This document shows, in pieces, positions 25,588-34,936 of a stretch of 64,000 nt of DNA. Source of the DNA: Pseudomonas sp. SCA2728.1_7 (GTDB lineage: Bacteria; Pseudomonadota; Gammaproteobacteria; Pseudomonadales; Pseudomonadaceae); assembly GCF_018138145.1 (NCBI RefSeq), contig NZ_CP073104.1:1922001-1986000 (forward strand), written 5' to 3'. A program made the position numbers and the translations under genes. Within the stretch, counting starts at the first letter, position 1, and each line of letters starts with the position of its first letter. The notes under the pieces are model-generated. The model had not been told where the DNA came from. It saw only the letters and a list, made by a program, of their open reading frames with translations, and did no database searches.

Positions 25588-28301
25588 TGAACCGCCAGAC
25601 GACCGCCTCGACCTGCTGTTATTGCGGGGTCGGCTGCGGCGTGCTGATCGAGCATGACGGCGAGCGCATCCTCGGCGTCAGCGGCGATCCGGCGCACCCG
25701 GCCAACTTCGGCAAACTGTGCAGCAAAGGCTCGACCCTGCATCTGACCGGCGACCTTGCCGCTCGCGCGCTGTACCCGGAACTGCGCCTGGGCAAAGGCC
25801 TGGCGCGCAGCCGCACAGACTGGGACACCGCACTGGAGCATGCCGCCAACGTGTTCGCCGAGACCATCGCCGAGCACGGCCCGGACAGTGTGGCGTTCTA
25901 TATCTCCGGACAGTTGCTGACCGAGGACTATTACGCCTTCAACAAGCTGGCACGGGCACTGGTCGGTACCAACAACATCGACAGCAATTCACGCCTGTGC
26001 ATGTCTTCAGCCGTGGTCGGCTACAAGCGCAGCCTCGGCGCCGACGCCCCGCCGTGCAGTTATGAGGATCTGGAACTCAGCGATTGCGTGATGATTGTCG
26101 GCAGTAACATGGCCTACGCCCACCCGGTACTTTTTCGTCGGCTGGAAGAAGCAAAATCCCGCCGCCCACAGATGAAAGTCATCGTCATTGATCCACGGCG
26201 CACCGACACCTGCGACCTCGCCGATTTGCACCTGGCGATTCTGCCCGGTACCGACGTCGCTTTGTTTCATGGGATTTTGCATCTGTTGTTGTGGGAAGAC
26301 TGGATCGACCGTGACTTCGTCAAAGCGCACACCGATGGCCTCGCCGAACTGAAAAGTCTGGTGCGCGATTACACCCCGCAAATGGTTTCGCAGTTATGCG
26401 GCATCAGCGTCGAGCAATTGCAGCAGTGCGCCGAATGGGTCGGCACTTCGCCGAGTTTTTTGTCGCTGTGGTGCATGGGATTGAACCAGTCCACGGCTGG
26501 CAGCGCGAAAAACAGTGCACTGATCAATCTGCACTTGGCCACCGGGCAAATCGGCCGTCCGGGTGCAGGACCTTTCTCCCTCACTGGTCAGCCAAATGCC
26601 ATGGGCGGACGCGAAACCGGCAGTTTGTCGAACTTGTTGCCGGGGCATCGAGACGCAGCCAACCCTGAACACCGCGCTGAAGTGGCGGCTTATTGGGGTG
26701 TGGATCAACTGCCGGAAAGCACTGGTCTCAGCGCCATCGAACTGTTCGAGCAAGTGCGCAGCGGCAAGATCAAGGCGTTGTGGATTGCCTGCACCAACCC
26801 TGCGCAATCGATGCCGGATCAGAACTCGGTGCGCGCGGCGCTGGAAGCTTGCCCGTTTGTGGTTCTGCAAGAAGCCTTTCGCACCACCGAAACAGCAGCG
26901 TTTGCCGATCTCCTGCTACCCGCCGCGAGTTGGGGCGAGAAGGAAGGCTCGGTGACCAACTCCGAGCGACGCATTTCCCACGTGCGCAAAGCCATCCTCC
27001 CACCGGGCCAAGCGCGGCCGGACTGGGCGATCACGGTAGATTTCGCACAACGTCTGGAGAAACGTCTGCGTCCCGCTGAATCGAGCCTGTTTACGTTCAA
27101 GCAACCTGCGCAGTTGTTCGATGAATTCAAATGGCTGACGCATGGCCGCGATCTGGATATGTCCGGGATCAGTCATGCGCTGATCGACGAGATCGGACCG
27201 CAGCAATGGCCCTTCCCTGCCGGCGCGCGGCAAGGAACGCCACGCCTGTACGAGGATGGGATTTTCCCAACCGCCAACGGACGCGCTCAGTTCATCGCAG
27301 ACCCTTATCGCGCCGCCAAAGAACAGCGCGATGCTCGCTTTCCACTGACGTTGATCACTGGCCGCCTGCGTGATCAATGGCACGGTATGAGCCGCACCGG
27401 TACGGCGGCGCAACTGTTCGGGCATGTCAGCGAAGCGGTGTTGAGCTTGCACCCGGACGAAATGCGTCGGCAGCGCTTGCAGCCGGGAGATCTGGTCAAT
27501 CTGAAAAGTCGTCGCGGCGCAGTGATCGTCGCGGTCGGCAGTGATGACAGCGTGCGCCCGGGACAAGCGTTTCTACCGATGCACTGGGGCGACCGTTTTC
27601 TCAAGGGCGGTGTGAACAGCCTGACCCTGCCGGCCTTCGATCCATTGTCGAAACAACCGGAACTGAAACACAGCGGTGTGCGCCTGGAGCCGGTCAATCT
27701 GCCGTGGCAGCTTTTCGCGCTCATTGAGGGCGATGTTCAACGGCATTTCGAGGCCCTACGACCGCTCTGTGAGGCATTTTCCTACGTGAGTCTCAGCCTT
27801 GTCGGACGTGAACGATCGGCATTGCTGATACGCGCAGCCAGCAGTGAGGCGCCGGATGCGCAATTGCTCAGTGAAATCGACCGATGCCTGTCACTGATCG
27901 ACGGCCCGGTACTGGCTTACGACGATCCGCGCCGTGCTATCGGCAAGCGCGTACGCATTGAAAACGGCCGCATCATCGCGATTCGCCTGGCCGGTGAAAC
28001 CCTCGCCCGGCATTGGCTACAGGGGTTGTGGCTGGAAGGTCGTGCAGACGAACAACTGCGGCGCTGGTTGCTGGCACCGATGAGTGCGCCGCCGGGCAGT
28101 GCCGGGGCGCAGATCGCTGCGGATAAAACCCTGTGCAACTGCAAGAACGTCAGCCTCAACGCGGTCTGCGCCGGCATTCGCCAGGGGCTGGATCTGCAAG
28201 GCTTGAAAAACAATCTGGGCTGCGGCACGCAATGCGGCTCGTGTGTCCCGGAAATAAAACGCTTGCTGGCTGCCGATGTGCAGCCAGCCGCCGTCATCTG
28301 A
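25587..28301 (+). CDS. nasC: Assimilatory nitrate reductase catalytic subunit
   Basis: This 904-residue molybdopterin enzyme reduces nitrate to nitrite in the cytoplasm. The N-terminal [4Fe-4S] motif is TCCYCGVGCGV..LCSKG (residues 9-46). The Mo-bisMGD core runs through SRLCMSSAVVGYKRSLGAD and GRPGAGPFSLTGQPNAMGGRE, and the molydopterin-dinucleotide domain is at about 600-700 (TGRLRDQWHGMSRTG). A C-terminal BFD-like [2Fe-2S] domain (CNCKNVS...CGTQCGSC) ends the protein, as in the NasA/NasC branch. There is no Tat signal, consistent with an assimilatory enzyme. Confidence 0.95.
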   Translation: MNRQTTASTCCYCGVGCGVLIEHDGERILGVSGDPAHPANFGKLCSKGSTLHLTGDLAARALYPELRLGKGLARSRTDWDTALEHAANVFAETIAEHGPDSVAFYISGQLLTEDYYAFNKLARALVGTNNIDSNSRLCMSSAVVGYKRSLGADAPPCSYEDLELSDCVMIVGSNMAYAHPVLFRRLEEAKSRRPQMKVIVIDPRRTDTCDLADLHLAILPGTDVALFHGILHLLLWEDWIDRDFVKAHTDGLAELKSLVRDYTPQMVSQLCGISVEQLQQCAEWVGTSPSFLSLWCMGLNQSTAGSAKNSALINLHLATGQIGRPGAGPFSLTGQPNAMGGRETGSLSNLLPGHRDAANPEHRAEVAAYWGVDQLPESTGLSAIELFEQVRSGKIKALWIACTNPAQSMPDQNSVRAALEACPFVVLQEAFRTTETAAFADLLLPAASWGEKEGSVTNSERRISHVRKAILPPGQARPDWAITVDFAQRLEKRLRPAESSLFTFKQPAQLFDEFKWLTHGRDLDMSGISHALIDEIGPQQWPFPAGARQGTPRLYEDGIFPTANGRAQFIADPYRAAKEQRDARFPLTLITGRLRDQWHGMSRTGTAAQLFGHVSEAVLSLHPDEMRRQRLQPGDLVNLKSRRGAVIVAVGSDDSVRPGQAFLPMHWGDRFLKGGVNSLTLPAFDPLSKQPELKHSGVRLEPVNLPWQLFALIEGDVQRHFEALRPLCEAFSYVSLSLVGRERSALLIRAASSEAPDAQLLSEIDRCLSLIDGPVLAYDDPRRAIGKRVRIENGRIIAIRLAGETLARHWLQGLWLEGRADEQLRRWLLAPMSAPPGSAGAQIAADKTLCNCKNVSLNAVCAGIRQGLDLQGLKNNLGCGTQCGSCVPEIKRLLAADVQPAAVI

Positions 28302-28314
28302 TGAGGAAAACACC

Positions 28315-29082
28315 ATGAATGCAAAAGTCTGGCTGGTGGGTGCAGGTCCTGGTGATCCCGAATTGCTGACCCTCAAAGCGGTACGCGCCTTGCGCGAAGC
28401 CGATGTGGTGCTGATCGATGATCTGGTCAACGACGCGGTGCTCGAACACTGCCCTGGCGCGCGAATCATTGCGGTGGGTAAACGCGGTGGTTGCCGTTCC
28501 ACGCCGCAGGCATTTATCCATCGGTTGATGCTGCGCTATGCCCGCCATGGCAAGTGTGTGGTGCGGCTCAAGGGCGGCGATCCGTGCATTTTCGGCCGTG
28601 GCGGTGAAGAGGCGCAGTGGTTGCGTGAACGTGGCGTTGAGGTGGAGTTGGTCAATGGCATTACCGCCGGGCTCGCTGGGGCGACGCAGTGCGATATTCC
28701 GCTGACGTTACGCGGTGTGGCGCGCGGGGTGACGCTGGTGACCGCGCACACGCAGGATGACAGCCAATTGAACTGGCAGGCGCTGGCGCAGGGCGGTACG
28801 ACGCTGGTGGTTTATATGGGCGTGGCCAAGCTGGGCGAGATTCGCGATCAGTTGCTGGCGGGCGGGATGTCGGCGGATACGCCGGTGGCGATGATCGAGA
28901 ATGCATCGTTGCCAGAGCAGCGCGAATGCCGTAGTGATCTGATGAGCATGAGCGATGACGCAGGAATTTTCGGATTGAAGAGCCCGGCGATTCTGGTGAT
29001 TGGTGCGGTGGCAGCGGCTGGTGAAGATCAAAAGATCGCAGCCTGCGGCAGCTCCTACAGGACGTATGCAGATTTCATGTAG
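28315..29082 (+). CDS. cobA: Uroporphyrinogen-III C-methyltransferase
   Basis: This 255-residue enzyme (SUMT) methylates uroporphyrinogen III to precorrin-2, the first step to siroheme, which NirB needs. Motifs: VWLVGAGPGDPELLTL at 5, VVRLKGGDPCIFGRGGEE near 82 and VVTPGIT-like LVNGITAGLAGATQCDIPLT near 115. It starts 13 bp after nasC and closes the operon. The last 18 or so residues (from KIAACGS) and the TAG stop are encoded by a REP-type inverted repeat (29030-29107), so the C-terminus is not ancestral. The enzyme core is complete without it. Confidence 0.95.
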   Translation: MNAKVWLVGAGPGDPELLTLKAVRALREADVVLIDDLVNDAVLEHCPGARIIAVGKRGGCRSTPQAFIHRLMLRYARHGKCVVRLKGGDPCIFGRGGEEAQWLRERGVEVELVNGITAGLAGATQCDIPLTLRGVARGVTLVTAHTQDDSQLNWQALAQGGTTLVVYMGVAKLGEIRDQLLAGGMSADTPVAMIENASLPEQRECRSDLMSMSDDAGIFGLKSPAILVIGAVAAAGEDQKIAACGSSYRTYADFM

Positions 29083-29107
29083 GAACTGCCGCAGGCTGCG
29101 ATCTTTT
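29030..29107. repeat. Inverted repeat of a second REP-like family, overlapping the cobA 3' end
   Basis: The left arm 29030-29057 (AAAAGATCGCAGCCTGCGGC..) and right arm 29079-29107 are near-perfect inverses with a 21-bp loop. The sequence is unrelated to the GAGCCTGCTCGCGA family. The left arm is inside cobA and the right arm supplies its stop codon. Confidence 0.9.
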
Positions 29108-29136
29108 AAAGCTGCAAAGCCAAATCGCAGGCAAAG

Positions 29137-29162
29137 AAAAGCCCGGCCTAAGCCGGGCTTTT
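29137..29162. terminator. Bidirectional terminator between cobA and oprF
   Basis: The stem AAGCCCGGC / GCCGGGCTT with a 4-nt loop has A and T runs on its two sides. It serves the convergent oprF (stop 18 bp away) and cobA. Confidence 0.92.
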
Positions 29163-29179
29163 CTCAGAGCGGCAGCTAA

Positions 29180-30214
29180 TTACTTAGCTTGAGCTTCAAC
29201 CTGCGCTTCTACGCGACGGTTTACAGCGCGGCCAGCTTCAGTTTTGTTGTCAGCAACTGGGCGGGATTCGCCGTAGCCAACAGACTGAACGCGGGACGAT
29301 TCAACACCGTACTGGTTGGTCAGAACTTGCTTAACGGCGTTTGCACGACGCTCGGACAGTTTCTGGTTGTAAGCGTCAGGACCGACGGAGTCAGTGTGAC
29401 CTTCAACAGTAGTGGTGGTGGATGGGTACTGCTTCATGAAGTCAGCCAGGTTCTTGATGTCGCCGTAGCTGTTGGTTTTAACAACAGATTTGTCGAAATC
29501 GAACTTAACGTCCAGCTCAACACGAACAACTTCAGCAACTGCTGGGCAGCCGTCAGCGTCAACAGTTACGTTGGCTGGGGTGTCCGGGCACTTGTCAACG
29601 TTGTCGCAAACGCCATCGTTGTCGCTGTCGGAGCAGACTTCAGCTGGTGCTGGAACTGGAGCAGCAGCAGGCTTGGAGCCGCCACCGAAGTTCACACCGA
29701 TACCAACGCTAGGAGCCCACTCGGTGTCGCCCTGGTCGATGTTGTACTGAGCTTCAACGCCAGCACGGGCGTAGAAGTTGTCGGTGAAGTACAGCTTGGC
29801 ACCAGCGCCAACGTTGGCGAAGGTGGAGCGGTCACGACCACCGGAACCGTTCTGACCGATGCTCTGATCGGAGAAACCAGCCGATACGTATGGACGCAGC
29901 ATGTCGCCTGGGTTGTTGAAGTGGTACAGAGCGTCCAGAGCGGTGTTAGCGCCCTTGATGTTACGACCGTCGTCGGAACGCACGTTGTGCACTTCGTCGT
30001 AGCCCAGACGCAGTTCAACGTCGTCGGTCAGGAAGTAACCGATCGAGCCGCCGAACAGGTTGCCGTTGTTCTTGAAGTTACGAGCGCTGTCGAATTGTTC
30101 TTTCTTTGCGAAGCCTTCGATTTCAACTGCGCCTTGGCCTTGTGCCAGAGCGCCGAACGAAGTGGCGGCAATCAGAGAACCAATGGCCAAGCCCAAGGTG
30201 TTTTTCAGTTTCAT
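29180..30214 (-). CDS. oprF: Major outer-membrane porin OprF
   Basis: This 344-residue protein has a signal peptide (residues 1-24, AATSFGALA cleavage), an N-terminal eight-strand beta-barrel (about 25-185), a Pro/Ala linker, a cysteine- and Asp-rich thrombospondin-3-like stretch (SDSDNDGVCDNVDKCPDTP) and a C-terminal OmpA peptidoglycan-binding domain (VEGHTDSVGPDAYNQKLSERRA). It anchors the outer membrane to the cell wall and forms a low-rate porin. A GGGGAT site precedes the ATG. It lies directly downstream of sigX, its known activator in pseudomonads. Confidence 0.97.
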   Translation of the reverse strand: MKLKNTLGLAIGSLIAATSFGALAQGQGAVEIEGFAKKEQFDSARNFKNNGNLFGGSIGYFLTDDVELRLGYDEVHNVRSDDGRNIKGANTALDALYHFNNPGDMLRPYVSAGFSDQSIGQNGSGGRDRSTFANVGAGAKLYFTDNFYARAGVEAQYNIDQGDTEWAPSVGIGVNFGGGSKPAAAPVPAPAEVCSDSDNDGVCDNVDKCPDTPANVTVDADGCPAVAEVVRVELDVKFDFDKSVVKTNSYGDIKNLADFMKQYPSTTTTVEGHTDSVGPDAYNQKLSERRANAVKQVLTNQYGVESSRVQSVGYGESRPVADNKTEAGRAVNRRVEAQVEAQAK

Positions 30215-30246
30215 CCGTTAAATCCCCATCTGGTGATTGTGAAGCA

Positions 30247-30295
30247 GTCCCGCAAACCGGGGGACAACTCGGCGGCAAGTCTATCAGAACTTGCC
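30247..30295 (-). promoter_or_regulatory. Hairpins in the sigX-oprF gap
   Basis: Two inverted repeats lie just upstream of the oprF ribosome site: GGCAAGT/ACTTGCC (30274-30280 and 30289-30295) and a GTCCC/GGGAC pair to its left. No T run follows. They may structure the oprF leader; the SigX promoter itself was not pinned down. Confidence 0.4.
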
Positions 30296-30321
30296 TACAC
30301 GTAAGAGATATTTGCGCTGAA

Positions 30322-30912
30322 CTAAGTTTCAGCAATGCCTGCAAATTTCTCACGCAATTTATCTAGAGCACGTTTGTAACGCATTTTTGTCGCACTCAAA
30401 CCCATGTGCATGATGTCTGCGATCTCCTGAAATTCCAGCTCTGCGACAAATCGAAGCACCAGAATTTCGCGGTCAATCGGGTTCACATACACCAGCCAGC
30501 GATCAAGCCCGCCCTTCTCCTCGGGTTTCGGCGCCTTTTCTTCGGACGCTTCCTCGAGGGGGTCAAGACTCAATGCGTCCATCAAGCGACGCTTTCGCCG
30601 TTCCTTCCGATACTGCGTAATACATTCGTTGTACGTGATGCTGTAGAGCCACGTTTTGAACTTCGATTTCCCCTCGAAGTTCTTCAGGCCATACAGCACC
30701 TTCAACATGACTTCCTGACAGACATCGTCTGCGTCGCGATCGTTCCCAAGATATCTCGCACAAACGTTAAATAATGTTCGCTGGTAACGCCGCATCAGTT
30801 CTTCATAAGCGCGCGTTACGTGAAAAAGCTCGGTATGCGAGCGCGCGACCAACTCCTCATCAGAGAGCTCGCGGGGGTCGTAGCGCGTGGATAGCGTTTG
30901 GGCTTTATTCAA
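30322..30912 (-). CDS. sigX: ECF sigma factor SigX
   Basis: This 196-residue ECF sigma factor has region 2 (FNVCARYLGNDRDADDVCQEVMLKVL..FKTWLYSITYN) and region 4 (VNPIDREILVLRF..LEFQEIADIMHMGLSATKMRYKRAL). The sequence and its place between cmpX and oprF identify SigX, which controls envelope, membrane-lipid and oprF expression. Translation appears to start at TTG, because the family N-terminus MNKAQTLSTRYDP is encoded from that codon and the next ATG would remove half of region 2. Confidence 0.95.
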   Translation of the reverse strand: MNKAQTLSTRYDPRELSDEELVARSHTELFHVTRAYEELMRRYQRTLFNVCARYLGNDRDADDVCQEVMLKVLYGLKNFEGKSKFKTWLYSITYNECITQYRKERRKRRLMDALSLDPLEEASEEKAPKPEEKGGLDRWLVYVNPIDREILVLRFVAELEFQEIADIMHMGLSATKMRYKRALDKLREKFAGIAET

Positions 30913-31002
30913 AACAAGTCGTGCCGACAGTCAGGTCAATGTCCACCGCAACCAGCATCAGCTGGCATTTTGCGGCGGCATACATTAGCAGGGTTTGCCG
31001 GA

Positions 31003-31827
31003 TTAGCGGCTACTCACATGCTGTTCCAGCAGGATCCGATTGGAAAGAGAGACTAGCTCACCCTCATCGGTCAGCAATGTGGTTTTCACCGTGCCGATCT
31101 CCTCGATCTGCCCTTCGACCTCGCCAACACGCACTTGTTGCCCAACCTGATACAACTCACGCACATAGATTCCCGCAAGAATCTGACCGGCAATTTCCCG
31201 GCTTCCCAAACCCATGGCCAGCGCAACGGCCAGACCAACGGTAATCAATACGATGACAATCACATGATTCAGCAGGTCGGTCTTGACCTCAAGCTGGCTG
31301 ATCGCAACCGATATACTGATGATGATCACCAGCCCTTGCGCAATTCGCCCCAGCCCCGAAGCGTAGTCCAGGCCTACGCCTTCTGCCGCCCCGCGCACCA
31401 GTCCGTTGGCCAGTTGCGCGAGCAAAACACCTACCAGCAACACCAGCGCCGCGCCGAATACTTTCGGCAAATAGAGCGCCAACATATCCAGCGTAGCTGA
31501 AACTCGCTCAAGGCCAAGTGATTCTGCTGCCGAAACCAGAAAAATCAGCAGAACGAACCAGTAGACGATCTTGCCGATCAGGGTCGAGATCGGAACCTGC
31601 AGCCCCGCACGCGACATCAATTTGGTCAGGCCGGTGCCACCCATCAGGCGATCGAGGCCGAGTTTGGCGAGCAGCTTGGAGAGCAAGGTATCGAGCAGCT
31701 TGGCCACGACGAAACCCAACAGCAGCACCACCAGTGCGCCGAACAGGTTCGGGATGAAGTTGGCTACTTTGGTCCACAACGCAGTCATTGCAGTGACGAG
31801 GCTCTGAGTCCAGAGGTCGAGTTCCAT
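31003..31827 (-). CDS. cmpX: CmpX, mechanosensitive-channel-like inner-membrane protein
   Basis: This 274-residue membrane protein starts with MELDLWTQSL and has about four hydrophobic segments (PNLFGALVVLLLGFVVAKLLD near 28, VYWFVLLIFLVSAAESLGL near 88, and two more near 118 and 165), followed by an MscS-like beta domain (GREIAGQILAGIYVRELYQVGQQVRVGEVEGQIEEIG). This is the CmpX family, encoded next to sigX and implicated in membrane stress. The ATG lies 2 bp past the crfX stop; an overlapping TTG six bases earlier is also possible. Confidence 0.92.
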   Translation of the reverse strand: MELDLWTQSLVTAMTALWTKVANFIPNLFGALVVLLLGFVVAKLLDTLLSKLLAKLGLDRLMGGTGLTKLMSRAGLQVPISTLIGKIVYWFVLLIFLVSAAESLGLERVSATLDMLALYLPKVFGAALVLLVGVLLAQLANGLVRGAAEGVGLDYASGLGRIAQGLVIIISISVAISQLEVKTDLLNHVIVIVLITVGLAVALAMGLGSREIAGQILAGIYVRELYQVGQQVRVGEVEGQIEEIGTVKTTLLTDEGELVSLSNRILLEQHVSSR

Positions 31828-31829
31828 AT

Positions 31830-32078
31830 TCAATCAGCCTTATCAGCAGTGCGAGCGGTAGGTTTACGAAGACGGGAAACCGGCGAGACATGGGCCGAGC
31901 CGTTATTCAGGGCGATCATCAGCGCGGGCAGCCAGCGGCCCAGCAGGCTGAACAGATCACCGGCGCCGACCTGGCGGTTGGCGGTTTTGAGTACGCGGCC
32001 CAGGCAGGCATCGTCGTCGCGGCTGGACGGCGAGGCGTTGAGCATGTCGCGCAAAGACTGTTCAAACGGATCGTGCAT
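31830..32078 (-). CDS. crfX: CrfX small conserved protein
   Basis: This 82-residue protein of unknown function is found between cmaX and cmpX in pseudomonads. It has an acidic-polar N-terminus (MHDPFEQSLRDML), a short hydrophobic stretch (LGRWLPALMIAL) and a basic tail. The ATG is preferred to a GTG two codons upstream because a GAGAGG ribosome site is correctly spaced from it. It has no recognised domain. Confidence 0.85.
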   Translation of the reverse strand: MHDPFEQSLRDMLNASPSSRDDDACLGRVLKTANRQVGAGDLFSLLGRWLPALMIALNNGSAHVSPVSRLRKPTARTADKAD

Positions 32079-32141
32079 ACGCACCTCTCGTGATGTCTGT
32101 GAAAGACGCGGGCAGATTTGGTCGGGTCACATGCGCCATGT

Positions 32142-33137
32142 TCAGACCCAGCGCAAACGACGGAATAACCACCACTGACCGAAGGCCAGGGCGAGCACCG
32201 TCAAGCAGGCGATCAGGAAACCATAAGGGCTGCTGGAGAATGGAATTCCGCCAACGTTGATGCCCAGCAGACCGGTGATGAAACTCATCGGCAAAAAGAT
32301 GCAGGTGATGATCCCGAAGCGGTACATCGTGCGATTCATGCGCTCGCTCAAACGCCGGTCTTCAGCCTCCAGCACAAGCCCCACGCGCTCTCGGGTCAAT
32401 TCGAGCTCTTCGAGATAGCGGGTCAGGCTGTTGTTCAATTCGTTCCAGTAATCGGCATCGTCATCGACAAACCACGGCAGTTTTATCCGTGTGAGTTGTC
32501 CGAAAATATCCCGCTGCGGCGCAAGAAAACGCTTCAGCCCGGCAGCTCTGCGACGGATGTGCAAAATGGCGCCATGCTCAGGGGTATACCGTTCGTCGGC
32601 ATCCATCTTTTCTTCTTCCTCATCGGCGATTTCCGAGAGGCAAGTGACCAGATCCTGCACCTTGTTGGTGAGGAACTGCGCCAGATAAAGGATGAGCTCA
32701 GAAGAGGTTTTCGGGCCCTTGCCGTCGGCCAATTGCACCAACAGCTCATCAGTGGCACGCAAAGGACGCAAACGAAGGGAAATCACCCGCTGGGCGGAGG
32801 CGAAAATCCGCACCGAGACCATGTCTTCCGGCTCGGCGCCCGGATTCAGATTGACTCCGCGCAAAAACAGCAGCAGCTCGGAATCGGGCAACGGCAACAG
32901 ACGCGGTCGCGTGTTCTCTTCCAGCAGCAGGTCGCAGGTGAATTCGTTGAGACCGCTGGATTTGCGCAGCCAGGTCTGGGTCTGCGGATGGCTGCGATCC
33001 CAGTGCAGCCACAGGCTTTCATGGGCCTGCAACTGCAAATCGTCGAGCTCTGTCCGGGCTATCGAACGCGCACCGCCTTTTCCGTCCAGCACCAGGGCAT
33101 GCACCAGCCCCCATTGCGCGTTTTCTTCCTCGAACAT
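32142..33137 (-). CDS. cmaX: CmaX, CorA/ZntB-type divalent cation transporter
   Basis: This 331-residue member of the CorA metal-ion transporter family has a large soluble N-terminal domain (about 1-265) rich in charged helices and two C-terminal membrane helices. The loop between them carries GIN (LLGINVGGIPF) instead of the Mg-selective GMN, which resembles the ZntB branch. The AAAGGG ribosome site is well spaced from the ATG at 33137; an ATG six bases upstream is less likely. It heads the cmaX-crfX-cmpX-sigX-oprF set. Confidence 0.9.
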   Translation of the reverse strand: MFEEENAQWGLVHALVLDGKGGARSIARTELDDLQLQAHESLWLHWDRSHPQTQTWLRKSSGLNEFTCDLLLEENTRPRLLPLPDSELLLFLRGVNLNPGAEPEDMVSVRIFASAQRVISLRLRPLRATDELLVQLADGKGPKTSSELILYLAQFLTNKVQDLVTCLSEIADEEEEKMDADERYTPEHGAILHIRRRAAGLKRFLAPQRDIFGQLTRIKLPWFVDDDADYWNELNNSLTRYLEELELTRERVGLVLEAEDRRLSERMNRTMYRFGIITCIFLPMSFITGLLGINVGGIPFSSSPYGFLIACLTVLALAFGQWWLFRRLRWV

Positions 33138-33158
33138 CCGCATCCCTTTGTCGAAAGC

Positions 33159-33650
33159 TTATTCAGGCATCTGCAGCGGACTTGGCGAGACGATCACGCC
33201 GTTGTTGTCCGCATAAATGTACTGGCCCGGGTGGAACGTCACACCGGCGAACGTCACCGGGACGTTGAGGTCACCAATGCCGCGTTTTTCGGTTTTCATC
33301 GGGTGGCTGGCCAGCGCCTGCACGCCCAGATCGGTCTGCGCGATAACGTCGACGTCACGGATGCAGCCGTAGATCACCAGTCCTTCCCAACCGTTTTTAG
33401 CGGCTTTCTCGGCAATCATGTCGCCCAGCAGCGCGCGACGCAGCGAACCGCCGCCATCGACCACCAGCACCTTGCCGTTGCCTTTGAGTTCGGCTTGTTC
33501 CTTGACCAGCGAGTTGTCTTCGAAGCATTTGATGGTCACGATTTCGCCGCCGAACGAATCACGGCCGCCGAAATTGCTGAACATCGGTTCCAGCACCTGC
33601 ACCAGCTCCGGATAGGCGTCGCACAGGTCAGGCGTAAGGTAATGGTTCAT
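33159..33650 (-). CDS. rraA: RraA family regulator of ribonuclease E activity
   Basis: This 163-residue protein matches RraA, a ring-shaped inhibitor that binds RNase E. Conserved segments: [10 protein letters not shown] at the start, [40 protein letters not shown] and [10 protein letters not shown]. Some RraA homologues have aldolase activity, and the GD..R pattern needed for that ([15 protein letters not shown]) is present, so enzyme function cannot be excluded. An AGGAGT ribosome site precedes the ATG. Confidence 0.93.
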   Translation of the reverse strand: MNHYLTPDLCDAYPELVQVLEPMFSNFGGRDSFGGEIVTIKCFEDNSLVKEQAELKGNGKVLVVDGGGSLRRALLGDMIAEKAAKNGWEGLVIYGCIRDVDVIAQTDLGVQALASHPMKTEKRGIGDLNVPVTFAGVTFHPGQYIYADNNGVIVSPSPLQMPE

Positions 33651-33876
33651 CGAAAAACTCCTGTAACAAGGAAGACGATCAAGGATGACGCATTCTGTTG
33701 AGACGATCTCCGGCGGTCGCTGTTTACCTTAGTCGATCCCATGGTCGCTGAACGAACCTGAACAAACCCTGAAACGTAATAGCTAAACAGCCACCAAAAA
33801 TGACCAGAACCGCACAATGCGTCATATCTTAGCCGCAAGCCAACCCGAACGAAATGCCCTTTTCAGGGCCCGCCTC

Positions 33877-34866
33877 TCAGACCGCAGCAGCCAGATCCGG
33901 CTTCTCGCCCAGCAATGGCGTGTGCTGATCGTTCAACCAGCGCGCCACCAACGGCCACACCTCGGTTTGCGCCGCTTTGCTCACCAACATCTCGACATGG
34001 CCGAAATTATCGTTGAAGCCCTGCTCGCGGCCCAGATTGATGAACTGCTTGTGCTCCGAGCCGATCTGCTCGAACAACTTGCGACAGGCCCACGCTGGAT
34101 CCTGATGATCCCCGGCCGCAGTCACCGCCAGCACTGGCACTTGAACATCAGCCAGCCCCGCCCACCAATCCTTGTCCTTGTCGCCAAAGCGGCCGAACAA
34201 GCCGTACCAACGCATGCTTTCCAGCGCCAGACCGATCGGCTCATCTTCCGGGCCACGCTTGAGACGCGAACCCGACAATTGCGCAAAGCGCTTGAGAATG
34301 AAGCGCCCGCTCCACTCCACCGGCGGGATTTTCAGCGGCCAGTACGTGCGACTGACCTGCGTGCCGAAAAACGCTGCCGAAGCCACGGCAGGCTCGCCGA
34401 GGTATTCGCCACCGAGCGCGGCGGCCAGGGTGATGCCGCCCAGCGAATGGCCGATCCAGTGCGGAATCTGCCCGCTCTGCTCACGCACGAATGCGGCAAT
34501 CGCCGGCAGATCGTAACGGGCATAGTCGGCGACACGGTTGCGCCGGTATTCCTCGTTGCGCTGCGACAGGCCGTGGCCGCGCATCTCCGGAATCCACACG
34601 TCGAACCCCAGTCGCGTCAGATACGCGCCCAGGCCCAGGCCTTTGGGTGAGAACCAGAAGCGCCGATTGGAAAAACTGCCGTGCAGCAGAATCACCGGCA
34701 CACCGCGAGGCGCCGAGGCATCGGCCATGCCCAACCGGGTCACAGCGATTTCCACGGACCAGTCGGGACTGTTGCCGGGTTTCAGTCGATACACGTCTTC
34801 GCTCAGATCGCCACGCCGTTCGGCGCTGATCAGGGCGACAGGAAATAGGTCACTGCTGCTTTGCAT
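33877..34866 (-). CDS. Alpha/beta-fold hydrolase of unknown substrate
   Basis: This 329-residue protein has the alpha/beta hydrolase pattern: oxyanion region VILLHGSFSNRRFW near 58, DVWIPEMRGHGLS near 90, nucleophile elbow GHSLGG near 140, and likely acid and base residues in VLAVTAAGDHQDPA and FGHVEML near the C-terminus. There is no signal peptide. It is probably an esterase or lipase-like enzyme; no pathway partner is adjacent. The inner ATG (MQSSSDLF) is preferred over the one five codons upstream. Confidence 0.85.
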   Translation of the reverse strand: MQSSSDLFPVALISAERRGDLSEDVYRLKPGNSPDWSVEIAVTRLGMADASAPRGVPVILLHGSFSNRRFWFSPKGLGLGAYLTRLGFDVWIPEMRGHGLSQRNEEYRRNRVADYARYDLPAIAAFVREQSGQIPHWIGHSLGGITLAAALGGEYLGEPAVASAAFFGTQVSRTYWPLKIPPVEWSGRFILKRFAQLSGSRLKRGPEDEPIGLALESMRWYGLFGRFGDKDKDWWAGLADVQVPVLAVTAAGDHQDPAWACRKLFEQIGSEHKQFINLGREQGFNDNFGHVEMLVSKAAQTEVWPLVARWLNDQHTPLLGEKPDLAAAV

Positions 34867-34936
34867 AATGCTCTTGCACAAAAAAGGGCGGCATCCGGAG
34901 ACCCCGCCCTGTTTGAATCATAAGGAGCCGAATCGT

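Noticed and set aside
29189..30304. A 371-codon + strand frame opposite oprF
   Set aside because: Antisense shadow of the porin gene; Val/Asn/Ser-rich translation without motifs.
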